From an uncultured Bacteroidales bacterium (GTDB lineage: Bacteria > Bacteroidota > Bacteroidia > Bacteroidales > Paludibacteraceae), in assembly GCA_900317345.1 (NCBI GenBank), contig ONGK01000027.1, positions 1 through 51,082 on the forward strand: 51,082 bases of DNA, in the 5' to 3' direction. Positions 15,587 to 24,134 of the stretch are shown here, piece after piece. Position 1 is the stretch's first letter. Each line of letters begins with the position of its first letter. The position numbers and the translations under genes are program-made. Below the pieces are notes generated by a model, which saw nothing but the letters and a program-made list of their open reading frames with translations, was not told the origin of the DNA and searched no databases.

Positions 15587-16828
15587 ATGTATTTTGATGA
15601 ATTAGCGCTTTCGGATGATGTGTTGGATGCATTGTGGGATATGCATTTCGATGTGTGTACACCCGTGCAAGAGCAGACGATACCTATCATCCTGGAGGGT
15701 CACGATGTGATTTCGTGCGCGCAGACGGGTACCGGCAAGACGGCAGCGTATATCCTGCCCTTGCTCACCAACCTCGCCTACGATGACCACGACCCCGATA
15801 AACTGAACGCCATCATCATGGCCCCGACGCGTGAACTCGCGCAGCAGATTGACCAGCAGATGGAGGGCTTCGGCTATTATGTACCCTTCTCATCCGTCGC
15901 CATATACGGCGGTAAGGACAATGGAGCATGGGGTACGCAAGTCACGGGCCTGCAGAAAGGTGCCGACATCGTCATCGCCACGCCCGGACGCCTCCTCAGC
16001 CAGATGAACATCTATGATGTGGACTTCTCCGGCGTCAAATATTTCATTCTCGATGAAGCGGACAGGATGCTCGATATGGGCTTCTACGATGATATCATGA
16101 CCATCGTCCGCAAGCTGCCCAAGGACCGCCAGACCATCATGTTCTCTGCCACCATGCCGGAGAAGATACGCCGTATGGCACGAGCCATCATGCATGACCC
16201 GCGCGAAGTGCAGATTGCCATCTCGCGACCGCCCGAAACCATCAAACAGATGCATCTCTTCGTGGATGAGAATAAGAAAGTGGAAGCGCTCCTCTCCACG
16301 CTCAATGCACAACAGGCCTTGCGGAAGGTCATCGTCTTTGCCGGAAAGAAACAACGCGTCAAGGACCTCACGCGCACGCTACGCTCCTTATCTATAGACG
16401 CGCGCGCGATGCATAGCGACCTCGAGCAGAACGAACGAGACCAGGTGATGCTGGATTTCCGGAACGGAAAGATTGCGGTCCTGGTGGCTACCGATGTCGT
16501 CGCGCGAGGCATTGACGTGACGGACGTGCCGCTGGTCATCAATTATGATGTGCCGCACGACCCGGAAGACTATGTGCACCGCATCGGACGAACCGCACGC
16601 GCCGAAAACAAAGGAGAGGCGATGACCTTAGTCTCGCCCGATGATAAGCATTACTGGACTCGTATTGAAAGATTCCTATCGCCTACAAACGGCGAATCCG
16701 CCACTCGTTCGGATAAAGGTTATTCAGGCGGTTCCCGACATTCTTCGCGAAACCGAGGGGCACATCCTCATAGGTCAAGAGGACAAGGCCGAGGGGGACA
16801 CCGGCGAGGGCCAAAGCCTCAGTCCTGA
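15587..16828 (+). CDS. DEAD-box RNA helicase (RhlE-like)
   Basis: An ATP-dependent RNA helicase likely working in ribosome assembly or RNA decay. Motifs in order: Q-motif region CTPVQEQTIP, Walker A AQTGTGKT (45-52), PTREL (80-84), TPGR (132-135), DEAD (156-159), SAT (187-189), VVARGID and HRIGRTAR (331-338). The conserved core ends at about L364 (RIERFL). Residues 365-413 are a Gly/Arg/Ser/His-rich tail lying antisense to the last 146 bp of the convergent methyltransferase. Basic tails are common in RhlE-type proteins, but here the tail could also be antisense read-through after loss of the native 3' end. Confidence 0.9.
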   Translation: MYFDELALSDDVLDALWDMHFDVCTPVQEQTIPIILEGHDVISCAQTGTGKTAAYILPLLTNLAYDDHDPDKLNAIIMAPTRELAQQIDQQMEGFGYYVPFSSVAIYGGKDNGAWGTQVTGLQKGADIVIATPGRLLSQMNIYDVDFSGVKYFILDEADRMLDMGFYDDIMTIVRKLPKDRQTIMFSATMPEKIRRMARAIMHDPREVQIAISRPPETIKQMHLFVDENKKVEALLSTLNAQQALRKVIVFAGKKQRVKDLTRTLRSLSIDARAMHSDLEQNERDQVMLDFRNGKIAVLVATDVVARGIDVTDVPLVINYDVPHDPEDYVHRIGRTARAENKGEAMTLVSPDDKHYWTRIERFLSPTNGESATRSDKGYSGGSRHSSRNRGAHPHRSRGQGRGGHRRGPKPQS

Positions 16829-18026
16829 GATACGACAGCGCCTGGTCGCGCGTCAGAGAGATATTCGGAAAGGCTTCCTTACGGAGGTCTTTCGTCATAC
16901 TCAGGCTATGCTGCGGAGCGATACCGCGACCGCGCTCTTCGCCCAGACCGAAACCCGTAGAGATACAGGTCATCTGCGTGGACAGCCAGTCGATTATCTC
17001 TTTGTATTTCAGCGGATAAGCGGTCGCAAAGCGGTCCGAATAACGGATGGCCCACTCGTCCGGATGCAGCAGCCAGCTCCGCATCACAGGCATATATTCG
17101 GGATGGGGCATGCCCGATGCTTTCCGGTCCTCTTTTATCTTCACGGACTGAAGCGCCTCGGCGTCATTCTTACGCAGCGCGCATAGGTAGAATCCCTCGC
17201 CTTTGGCCTTATGCGGATAGAAATGATAGCCCGCCGAACCTTCCGTGATACCCCATGACGGGTCATGGTCTATCGGCAGTATCTCGGCGCCTAATGTCTC
17301 GGCTATCCATTCCACGTTCTTCTCGTTCTCCTCGGCGTTGAAGGTGCAGGTGGAGTATAGCAATATACCGCCCGGCTTCAGCGCATCCCACACATCCATC
17401 AAGATACGCCGTTGGCGCTCTGCGCATTGCTTGACGGCACGTAGGCTCCATTCGTTACGCGCCTGCTCGTCCTTGCGGAACATGCCCTCGCCCGAGCACG
17501 GAGCATCCACCAATATACAATCGAATAGGTGCTTGCATCGCTCGCCGTATTCGGCAGGCGTGTTATGCGTCACCACTGTATTGCCGTTGCCCCATTTCTG
17601 GATGTTCTCGCTCAGGATAAACACACGCTGACGCACCACTTCATTGCTCAACAGCAGACCGTCTTTGCCCAGATATTCGCTGATGAGCGTACTCTTTCCG
17701 CCCGGCGCAGCACATAAATCCAGCACGATGGACGATGTGTCCACATACTGCTCCAGAGCCTGCTGGACGAACATCGAACTGGCTTCCTGCACATAGTAGC
17801 AACCCGCATGGAACAGCGGATCGAGCGTGAACTGGGGGCGCTCCGAAAGGTAGTAACCGTCGATATGCCACGGCACTTCGTCTGTATCGCAGGGGAAGGT
17901 CAGCACATCCAGCTTGCTATTTAGACGGATAGAGGTCACAGGCTCCGTTTCCAGCGCCCGTATCAGCAGTTCTGCCTCGTTGCCCATCTGCTGATGCATA
18001 CTCTCTATGAAATCAACCGGCAGCAT
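16683..18026 (-). CDS. RsmF-like rRNA cytosine-C5 methyltransferase (NOL1/NOP2/Sun family)
   Basis: Methylates a cytosine of 16S rRNA using SAM. The 447-residue product has the SAM site LDLCAAPGGKST, motif IV DAPCSGEGMF with one catalytic cysteine and motif VI YSTCTFNAEENE with the nucleophile cysteine. A C-terminal RNA-binding region ends VPLGFAKNVGNRLNNLYPNEWRIRRL, the usual Bacteroidota ending. The ATG at 18026 is chosen: the in-frame ATG at 18095 lies upstream of the -7 box and cannot be transcribed, while the ATG at 18050 remains possible. The 3' end overlaps the helicase reading frame by 146 bp. Confidence 0.9.
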   Translation of the reverse strand: MLPVDFIESMHQQMGNEAELLIRALETEPVTSIRLNSKLDVLTFPCDTDEVPWHIDGYYLSERPQFTLDPLFHAGCYYVQEASSMFVQQALEQYVDTSSIVLDLCAAPGGKSTLISEYLGKDGLLLSNEVVRQRVFILSENIQKWGNGNTVVTHNTPAEYGERCKHLFDCILVDAPCSGEGMFRKDEQARNEWSLRAVKQCAERQRRILMDVWDALKPGGILLYSTCTFNAEENEKNVEWIAETLGAEILPIDHDPSWGITEGSAGYHFYPHKAKGEGFYLCALRKNDAEALQSVKIKEDRKASGMPHPEYMPVMRSWLLHPDEWAIRYSDRFATAYPLKYKEIIDWLSTQMTCISTGFGLGEERGRGIAPQHSLSMTKDLRKEAFPNISLTRDQALSYLRTEALALAGVPLGLVLLTYEDVPLGFAKNVGNRLNNLYPNEWRIRRL

Positions 18027-18064
18027 CGCTCTGACACAAATTGCGTGCATCACAAAATCTGCGA

Positions 18065-18096
18065 CAAAGGTAATACTTTTTTTTGACATATGCAAA
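18065..18096 (-). promoter_or_regulatory. Promoter of the RsmF-like methyltransferase
   Basis: On the minus strand, TTTGCATATGTC (first base 18096) is followed 24 nt later by TACCTTTG (plus-strand 18065-18072). This sets the transcription start near 18058. Confidence 0.7.
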
Positions 18097-18188
18097 TTTT
18101 GACAAAAAAAAACGTGCTATCCGCATGGTTCTAAGGCTGGCTATAATCGCAAAGTAGCACTTTGTCCTACAAAAAAAACACATAAACA

Positions 18189-18220
18189 TTTGCATATATG
18201 CAAAATTTGTTGTACCTTTG
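18189..18220 (+). promoter_or_regulatory. Promoter of rfbC with a perfect palindromic -33
   Basis: TTTGCATATATGCAAA (18189-18204) is a perfect palindrome whose first four bases serve as the -33 element. TACCTTTG is at 18213-18220. Confidence 0.75.
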
Positions 18221-18241
18221 TACGCTTTTTGAAAATTGAAT

Positions 18242-18790
18242 ATGAATATCATCAAAACTCCTATCGAAGGGCTCCTGGTGATTGAGCCGCAGGTCTTCAA
18301 GGATGCACGCGGCTATTTTGTGGAGACCTACAACGAGCAGCGGTATCGCGATGCCGGCATTGATGCTGCCTTCGTGCAGGATAACCAGTCCTGTTCCTCT
18401 TACGGCGTGGTACGCGGTCTGCACTTCCAACGGCCGCCTTATACGCAGGCCAAACTGGTGACATGTACCATCGGGAAAGTGCTTGATGTGGCGGTGGACT
18501 TGCGGAAAGGCAGTCCTACTTTCGGCCAATGGTTCAGCGTCGAGCTGAGCGAAGAGAACAAGCGACAGTTCTTCATCCCGCGGGGCTTTGCGCATGGCTT
18601 CTCCGTCCTCAGCGAGACCGCCATCTTCAATTACAAGTGCGATAACCTCTACCATCCCGAGGCCGACGGAGGACTGCTGCTGAACGATCCTGAGCTGGCC
18701 ATCGACTGGCAAGTGCCGGAAGACATGCGTATCATCAGCGAAAAGGACACCAAACACCCGTTGTTCAGCGATTTCCAATCGCCATTTTGA
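18242..18790 (+). CDS. rfbC: dTDP-4-dehydrorhamnose 3,5-epimerase
   Basis: Third step of dTDP-L-rhamnose synthesis, epimerising C3 and C5 of the 4-keto sugar. The 182-residue cupin protein has the conserved FKDARGYFVETYN, the catalytic histidine in GVVRGLHFQ (about residue 61), PRGFAHGF, and the conserved tyrosine in IFNYKC. The ATG at 18242 follows the promoter at 18189; an in-frame TTG at 18236 is not preferred. rfbD follows after a short spacer of degenerate 7-mers, so the pair forms part of a rhamnose operon. rfbA and rfbB are not in the window. Confidence 0.95.
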   Translation: MNIIKTPIEGLLVIEPQVFKDARGYFVETYNEQRYRDAGIDAAFVQDNQSCSSYGVVRGLHFQRPPYTQAKLVTCTIGKVLDVAVDLRKGSPTFGQWFSVELSEENKRQFFIPRGFAHGFSVLSETAIFNYKCDNLYHPEADGGLLLNDPELAIDWQVPEDMRIISEKDTKHPLFSDFQSPF

Positions 18791-18816
18791 AAGTTGATAT
18801 TTGACATTTGAGCGTT

Positions 18817-19683
18817 ATGAATATCTTAATTACCGGAAGTAACGGCCAGTTAGGCACGGAGATGCGCACGCTGAGCGCAGCGCACCCCAAACATCAGTAT
18901 TTTTTCACGGACGTTGTGGCTGCGGACGGCGTGCAGACCCTGGACATCACCGACCGCCAAGCCGTTGCTGCCTTCATGCAGACCAATGCCATTGACCTCA
19001 TCGTCAACTGCGCCGCGTACACCAATGTGGACAAAGCCGAAGAGGACGAGGCCACCGCGATGAAAATCAATGCCGAAGCGTTGAGTGTGCTGGGCAGCCA
19101 AGGCGTCAGAGTGATTCATATCTCCACGGATTATGTCTTCTCCGGCGATGAACATGTGCCGTGCAAAGAGACAGACCACGTCGCACCACGCACCGCCTAC
19201 GGCCGCACGAAATACGAAGGCGAGAAACGGCTGCTGGCTGTTTGTCCGGATGCCGTCATCCTGCGGACAGCATGGCTCTATTCGCCCTACGGCAATAACT
19301 TCGTCAAGACCATGATTCGCTTGGGCAAGGAGAAAGACAAACTCGGCGTGGTCTTCGACCAGATAGGTACGCCTACCTATGCCGCCGACTTGGCTTGGGC
19401 TATCTTCATCGTCATCGAGTCGCCCGTTTGGTACCCGGGTATCTACCATTTCACCAATGAGGGAGTATGCTCGTGGTATGATTTCACCATCGCCATCCTG
19501 TCGCTCGCGAACATCACCACCTGCCCCGTTTTCCCGATTTCATCGGACGAATATGTGTACAAAACACCACGGCCGCACTATAGCGTCCTGGATAAGTCAA
19601 AATTCAAAAAGACCTTCGGCGTCGCTATTCCGTACTGGTTGGATGGCCTGCGCCGGTGTATGACGAAACTGATGAGTGAATGA
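18817..19683 (+). CDS. rfbD: dTDP-4-dehydrorhamnose reductase
   Basis: Final step of dTDP-L-rhamnose synthesis, reducing the 4-keto group with NAD(P)H. The 288-residue SDR has GSNGQLG (about 7-13), NCAAYTNVDKAEED, HISTDYVFSGD and the catalytic Y-x-x-x-K in AYGRTKYEGE, plus the late PRPHYSVLDKSK. The segment between KINAEA and IHISTDYVF looks about four residues shorter than I expect for the family. The start is the ATG at 18817; an in-frame TTG at 18808 is less likely. Its stop overlaps the next start (ATGA). Confidence 0.94.
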   Translation: MNILITGSNGQLGTEMRTLSAAHPKHQYFFTDVVAADGVQTLDITDRQAVAAFMQTNAIDLIVNCAAYTNVDKAEEDEATAMKINAEALSVLGSQGVRVIHISTDYVFSGDEHVPCKETDHVAPRTAYGRTKYEGEKRLLAVCPDAVILRTAWLYSPYGNNFVKTMIRLGKEKDKLGVVFDQIGTPTYAADLAWAIFIVIESPVWYPGIYHFTNEGVCSWYDFTIAILSLANITTCPVFPISSDEYVYKTPRPHYSVLDKSKFKKTFGVAIPYWLDGLRRCMTKLMSE

Positions 19684-20390
19684 AAGAAATCCTCAAATTC
19701 CTGACAGCCCTCTCCTCGAACAATAACCGCGAGTGGTTCGCCGAGAACAAAGCATGGTATCAAGACTGCTATGCGCGTTTCTTGGAATTCTCTGCTGAGT
19801 ACATCCGTCGGCTTGCGGAGCTCGACCCCGCGCTGGCGGTCCTGCAACCCAAAGACTGTATATGGCGCATCTATCGCGATGTGCGTTTCTCGCACGACAA
19901 GCGGCCGTATAAAGAGTGGTTCGGCTGCTTCCCCGCTGCCGGCGTACCCGGACAACCGCGCACATGGGGCAAGCACTCCATGCGCGGCGGATATTATGTC
20001 CACATACAGCCCGGGCAATGTATGTTTGCCGGAGGTATATGGGACCCGGGCAAAGAACTGCTGGACGCCCTGCGCAAAGAGATTGAGGCGAACTACGAGG
20101 AGGTAGAAGCCATCATGGCGGCGCCGGAATGGCAGAAATATTTCGCACAGGACTTTGACATCTTATGGGGTGCGCTGAAGAAAGTGCCTGCCGGCTTTGA
20201 CCCGAACTTCAAGCACGCCGATTGGCTCAAACACAGAGCATACACCTTCAGCACGCCGCTCACCGATAAGGATCTGAGCTCGCCTGATTTCATGGACAGA
20301 ATTGTGGACATCGCCGCGGCGGGCAAACCGATGAATGACTTCCTCAACTATACCTTCGAGGAGTACGGCGAGTTCCCCAGTAGGTGTTAA
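19680..20390 (+). CDS. DUF2461 family protein
   Basis: The 236-residue protein has the DUF2461 pattern: FLTALSSNNNREWFAENKAWY at the start, then WRIYRDVRFSHDKRPYKEWF, GGYYVHIQPG and GGIWDPGKELLDALRKEI. No activity is established for the family to my knowledge. No signal peptide is visible, so it is probably cytoplasmic. It is translationally coupled to rfbD by an ATGA overlap, and a tRNA begins 6 nt after its stop. The link to the rhamnose genes is positional only. Confidence 0.88.
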   Translation: MKEILKFLTALSSNNNREWFAENKAWYQDCYARFLEFSAEYIRRLAELDPALAVLQPKDCIWRIYRDVRFSHDKRPYKEWFGCFPAAGVPGQPRTWGKHSMRGGYYVHIQPGQCMFAGGIWDPGKELLDALRKEIEANYEEVEAIMAAPEWQKYFAQDFDILWGALKKVPAGFDPNFKHADWLKHRAYTFSTPLTDKDLSSPDFMDRIVDIAAAGKPMNDFLNYTFEEYGEFPSRC

Positions 20391-20396
20391 ATCTAC

Positions 20397-20468
20397 GGTC
20401 TGATAGTTCAATGGATAGAACGGGGCTCTCCTAAAGCTCAAATGCGGGTTCGATTCCCGCTCGGATCA
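20397..20468 (+). tRNA. tRNA-Arg(CCT)
   Basis: Acceptor GGTCTGA/TCGGATC, D-stem GTTC/GAAC, anticodon stem GGGCT/AGCTC with loop CTCCTAA (anticodon CCT, reading AGG), and T-arm GCGGG/CCCGC. It sits 6 nt after the DUF2461 stop and 7 nt before the RNase H start, with no promoter of its own. Confidence 0.9.
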
Positions 20469-20475
20469 CAACACA

Positions 20476-20895
20476 ATGGCAAATACAAAACCTATATTAC
20501 CGGCATTGGCGGTGGATGCTGCGTGCAGCGGCAATCCGGGCGTCATGGAGTTCCGGGGCGTCATTGCCGATACCGGTACCGAGGTCTTTCACCGCGGGCC
20601 GTTTGTGCAAGGCACGAACAACATCGGCGAGTTCCTGGCGCTCGTCCTCGGACTCGCGTATATCAAGAAATATAACCTCAATTGGGTCATCTATACCGAT
20701 AGCGTCACCGCTCTGGCATGGCTGCGCCAGAAACGCTGCAAGACCAAAATAGAATGGAATGCCTCCAACCAGGACCTCTTCCACATGGTGCGGAAAGCGG
20801 AAATGTGGCTGCACGATAACACCTGGACGACCCCCATATACAAGTGGGACACCAAGGCTTGGGGAGAGATTCCCGCTGATTTTGGGCGCAAATAG
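20476..20895 (+). CDS. RNase H domain protein (short form)
   Basis: A ribonuclease HI-like protein that would cleave RNA in RNA-DNA hybrids. The 139 residues carry the acidic site: D14 in AVDAACSGNPG, E52 in NNIGEFLAL, D75 in IYTDSVTAL and D135 in PADFGRK. The KWGEIPADFGRK ending matches the Bacteroidota form that usually also has an N-terminal viroplasmin/caulimovirus domain and about 200 residues. That domain is absent here because tRNA-Arg lies immediately upstream. It may be a natural short variant or a truncated gene. Confidence 0.85.
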   Translation: MANTKPILPALAVDAACSGNPGVMEFRGVIADTGTEVFHRGPFVQGTNNIGEFLALVLGLAYIKKYNLNWVIYTDSVTALAWLRQKRCKTKIEWNASNQDLFHMVRKAEMWLHDNTWTTPIYKWDTKAWGEIPADFGRK

Positions 20896-20934
20896 CGCAA
20901 AATGATAGTTTGAGGTAACAAAATGCAAAAAATT

Positions 20935-20976
20935 ATACGAATTATTTTCGTATTTTAAAAAATTATAGTAATTTTG
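20935..20976 (+). promoter_or_regulatory. gapA promoter with an operator-like inverted repeat
   Basis: TAATTTTG at 20969-20976 is the -7 box. The expected -33 position at about 20945 lies inside a 7-bp inverted repeat, ATACGAA (20935-20941) and TTCGTAT (20947-20953). This differs from the TTGCATAT palindrome of other promoters and looks like a repressor or activator site. Confidence 0.55.
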
Positions 20977-21029
20977 CATCGCAATTGAAAAACAATTAAT
21001 ACACAAATAACTAAAATTATTACACAATT

Positions 21030-22097
21030 ATGACAAAAGTAGCTATTAACGGCTTTGGCCGTATTGGTCGTCTGGCTTTCCGCCAGATGTTTGAAGCTGA
21101 GGGTTATGAGGTTGTTGCTATCAACGACTTGACCAGCCCGAAGATGTTGGCTCACCTCCTCAAATACGACACCGCTCAGGGTGGTTTCGCAGGCAAGTTC
21201 GGTGAGGGCAAGCACACCGTAGCATACAAAGACGCTCAACTCGCTGAGGATGGCAAGACCGTTCTCGTTCCGGGTTCTATCATCGTGGACGGCAAGGAGA
21301 TTACTATCTACGCTATGCCGAACGCAGCTGAGCTGCCTTGGGGCAAACTCGGTATCGATGTTGTTCTGGAGTGCACCGGTTTCTATACCAGCAAAGCTAA
21401 GGCTGAGGCACATATCCAGGCCGGCGCTAAGAAAGTGGTTATCTCTGCTCCTGCAGGAAACGACCTGCCGACCATCGTTTACAATGTAAACCACAAGACG
21501 CTGACTCCGGCAGATAAAGTTATCTCCGCAGCTTCTTGCACCACCAACTGCCTCGCTCCGATGGCTGCAGCTCTGCACAAATACGCTCCAATCCAGAGCG
21601 GTATCATGAGCACTATTCACGCTTACACCGGCGACCAGATGATTCTCGACGGCCCGCAGCGTAAGGGTGACCTCCGTCGTAGCCGTGCAGGTGCACAGAA
21701 CATCGTTCCGAATAGCACCGGTGCTGCTAAGGCTATCGGTCTCGTTATTCCGGAGCTCAACGGCAAACTCATCGGTAGCGCACAGCGCGTTCCGACGCCG
21801 ACCGGCTCGACCACTATTCTTGTAGCTGTGGTTAAGGGTAAAGACATCACCAAAGAGGGTATCAACGCTGCTATGAAAGCTGCGCAGACCGAGTCCTTCG
21901 GCTACACCGAGGATGAGATCGTTTCCAGCGATGTGATCGGTATGCGTTTCGGTTCGCTCTTCGATGCAACCCAGACGATGGTAGCTAAGATTGACGACGA
22001 CACCTATCAGGTACAGGTTGTTAGCTGGTACGACAACGAGAACAGCTACACCAGCCAGATGGTTCGTACCATCAAGTACTTGGCAGAGCTTCGCTAA
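21030..22097 (+). CDS. gapA: Glyceraldehyde-3-phosphate dehydrogenase
   Basis: Oxidises glyceraldehyde 3-phosphate to 1,3-bisphosphoglycerate in glycolysis. The 355-residue protein has the NAD-binding start [13 protein letters not shown], the catalytic cysteine C170 in [12 protein letters not shown], the paired histidine in [11 protein letters not shown], and [15 protein letters not shown] at the end. D33 after INDL is the usual NAD-preferring residue. It is rich in GCT and GGT codons, as expected for a very highly expressed gene, unlike its neighbours. It stands alone with its own promoter and terminator. Confidence 0.97.
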   Translation: MTKVAINGFGRIGRLAFRQMFEAEGYEVVAINDLTSPKMLAHLLKYDTAQGGFAGKFGEGKHTVAYKDAQLAEDGKTVLVPGSIIVDGKEITIYAMPNAAELPWGKLGIDVVLECTGFYTSKAKAEAHIQAGAKKVVISAPAGNDLPTIVYNVNHKTLTPADKVISAASCTTNCLAPMAAALHKYAPIQSGIMSTIHAYTGDQMILDGPQRKGDLRRSRAGAQNIVPNSTGAAKAIGLVIPELNGKLIGSAQRVPTPTGSTTILVAVVKGKDITKEGINAAMKAAQTESFGYTEDEIVSSDVIGMRFGSLFDATQTMVAKIDDDTYQVQVVSWYDNENSYTSQMVRTIKYLAELR

Positions 22098-22122
22098 TCA
22101 AACAACGCGAAATAGCTAAAGA

Positions 22123-22148
22123 AAGAGACGCCCGCAAGGGTGTCTCTT
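22123..22148. terminator. Terminator after gapA, shared with the convergent gene
   Basis: An 11-bp stem AAGAGACGCCC (22123-22133), loop gcaa, GGGTGTCTCTT (22138-22148) lies between convergent genes. It can act on both strands. Confidence 0.75.
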
Positions 22149-22158
22149 CTTATATGGC

Positions 22159-24045
22159 TCATAGTTTTGCGCGGAGCAACAGGTGTACGTCCGTTCGGGT
22201 CTGCTTGCGGCTATGCGCCGCAGCCCATTGCGCCTGATAAAGGGTCTCGCTGACGCGAAAATAGACTGCCAGTTGTGGAATAATCTGCCAGCGGAGGCAG
22301 AGATAAGCGCGGCCGCCGAGACCATAGACAGCCGGCACAGAAAAAGCATAAAGCACATCCTGCTCGTACATATAGATACGGTTCGCCCAATCGCGCGCAT
22401 CGAAGAACTGAAGACGGCCTTTGAGAGAAACAGGCGCCTGCGCGAACGAATATACGATATCCTGAGCTACCGCTACGCCGTAGGGGACGACATTGGTCTT
22501 GGTTGATGGCGGAACGAGGTTGGCGTCTGCGGTCGTACGAAGTGACCAGCCGCCGCGAGTCCAGTCAAACTGAAACCGAGTGGAGTATGTAGCCGTGCCG
22601 CCTTTCTCTCGGGCACGCAGTCGCAGCGCCAGCCACCATGATTGAACCGAGTGGTACTGCATCTCCGCCATGGCATCATAGCCCAGCGACGGACCATACG
22701 GAATACCGTATTTGACGCCGCTGAAATGGAACACATCGGCGTACGCGCTGACCCGCCAACCACGCCAACGGGTAACATCGATACCCAGATATCCGCCGTG
22801 CTCGTCTCCGGGGCGCGATGTCTCCGAGAAGGCATAGCCGAGCTCATTGTCAAACCACGGCGAATAATAACGATACAGAGCTACCAGCGAGACACCGTCC
22901 GCAGGATAGAAACGACTGCCTACAAGCATGCCGAAACCCCAATGTGGGGCGTTTATCGCTTCGCTGTTTGATGTTTCTTCGAAACGTTTATAGTTTTCTG
23001 TCGTAGCGAGTTCCGCAAAGGCATCAAACCAACCATAGGTATACCGCGCCGACGCGCCGATGACGGCTTGGCTATAACCGCGGAAATAATGCCGGTTATA
23101 CCCCATATCACGATATGGACGGATGCTATCGGAATATATCTTCTCGGCAGCGGTGAGCTCCACCTGCAGACGTCGGTGCCGCACCGTGATATTCGCGCCG
23201 ATGACATGCTGCCATATACTGTCGTTCGCACGCTTCATGGAGTATAGGATAGAGGCATCCAGCCGCGTGCTCTTGCTCCATTGCTTACGGAATGTGGCGC
23301 CCACCCCGTGCAGTCCTTCGCCATCCGCGGAGGAGTAATAGCGCAGCCCTTCCGTGGTCTGCCCTACCGACTGCACGTAAGCCGATTTGCCGGTACGAAA
23401 AACAGGTGCAAAGACCAGTCCCTGACCAAAAGAAGCCTGAAAATTACCGGCCACGAGCGTGTGCAAACAGCCTATATCACGTAGCTGTAGATAAGCGCCG
23501 TACTCCAGTGCCGGGGCACCCATACCGGCAGGGCGTCGCAATTGGGCTCCAAACACAACACGCCGCTGGTAGTCAAAACGATAGCGCGTCTGCACATACA
23601 TCGGGTCGGTGCCTTCGAAATTCTCTATGTTACGCGCATCAACGCGCGCGATGATTTCGTGCTGCGCGTGCGCGAACACCTCGCGCGCGTACATTGTTTT
23701 ATCCTGCGCACCCGCGCATACGCGTACAAAGGGCACTAAGTTACGAATCTCATAGTCCGTGAGGCTGTTTATCATCCGCAATTCATATAAGGACTCGAAC
23801 GGATGCTTGTCCGCATAGACCAGGATATCATCAATCTGCCGCGGCGAAAGAAAAACAAGTTGGCTCAGCTCCTCCTCCGAAGTGTTATTCAAATCTATCG
23901 GATTCTCATGGAGCGCATATAAATCGGTTTGCAATTGCTCGTAATCGACTTCGCCCACCTCCATAGCTGCACGGTAGATGTCCAAAATGATTTCGTCCAA
24001 AGAGAATTGGGCGACCAGCATAATAATGGCAAAAATCGATTTCAT
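22159..24045 (-). CDS. Helix-hairpin-helix outer-membrane beta-barrel protein
   Basis: The 628-residue protein begins with a short signal-like segment (MKSIFAIIMLVAQFS). An N-terminal region of about residues 35-110 carries two helix-hairpin-helix motifs, including PIDLNNTSEEELSQLVFLSPRQIDDIL and PFESLYELRMINSLTDYEI. The rest, from about 125 to the end, is rich in alternating aromatic and polar strands typical of an outer-membrane barrel, with a C-terminal strand-like end. ComEA-type HhH domains bind DNA, so a DNA-uptake role is possible but unproven. Its -7 box ends only 4 nt before this ATG, so the message may be nearly leaderless. Confidence 0.8.
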   Translation of the reverse strand: MKSIFAIIMLVAQFSLDEIILDIYRAAMEVGEVDYEQLQTDLYALHENPIDLNNTSEEELSQLVFLSPRQIDDILVYADKHPFESLYELRMINSLTDYEIRNLVPFVRVCAGAQDKTMYAREVFAHAQHEIIARVDARNIENFEGTDPMYVQTRYRFDYQRRVVFGAQLRRPAGMGAPALEYGAYLQLRDIGCLHTLVAGNFQASFGQGLVFAPVFRTGKSAYVQSVGQTTEGLRYYSSADGEGLHGVGATFRKQWSKSTRLDASILYSMKRANDSIWQHVIGANITVRHRRLQVELTAAEKIYSDSIRPYRDMGYNRHYFRGYSQAVIGASARYTYGWFDAFAELATTENYKRFEETSNSEAINAPHWGFGMLVGSRFYPADGVSLVALYRYYSPWFDNELGYAFSETSRPGDEHGGYLGIDVTRWRGWRVSAYADVFHFSGVKYGIPYGPSLGYDAMAEMQYHSVQSWWLALRLRAREKGGTATYSTRFQFDWTRGGWSLRTTADANLVPPSTKTNVVPYGVAVAQDIVYSFAQAPVSLKGRLQFFDARDWANRIYMYEQDVLYAFSVPAVYGLGGRAYLCLRWQIIPQLAVYFRVSETLYQAQWAAAHSRKQTRTDVHLLLRAKL

Positions 24046-24049
24046 CGTG

Positions 24050-24097
24050 CAAAATTACAAAAAAATTTGCACATATGCAAAAAAAGTTGTACCTTTG
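24050..24097. promoter_or_regulatory. Divergent promoter pair sharing one palindromic -33
   Basis: The palindrome TTTGCACATATGCAAA (24066-24081) gives a TTTG on each strand. Rightward, TACCTTTG lies at 24090-24097 for malQ; leftward, TAATTTTG (plus-strand 24050-24057) serves the HhH gene. Both -7 boxes are exactly 24 nt from their own TTTG, so the site is symmetric. Confidence 0.75.
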
Positions 24098-24134
24098 TAC
24101 CGCAAAACCGTATATCGTATAATACTATAATATC

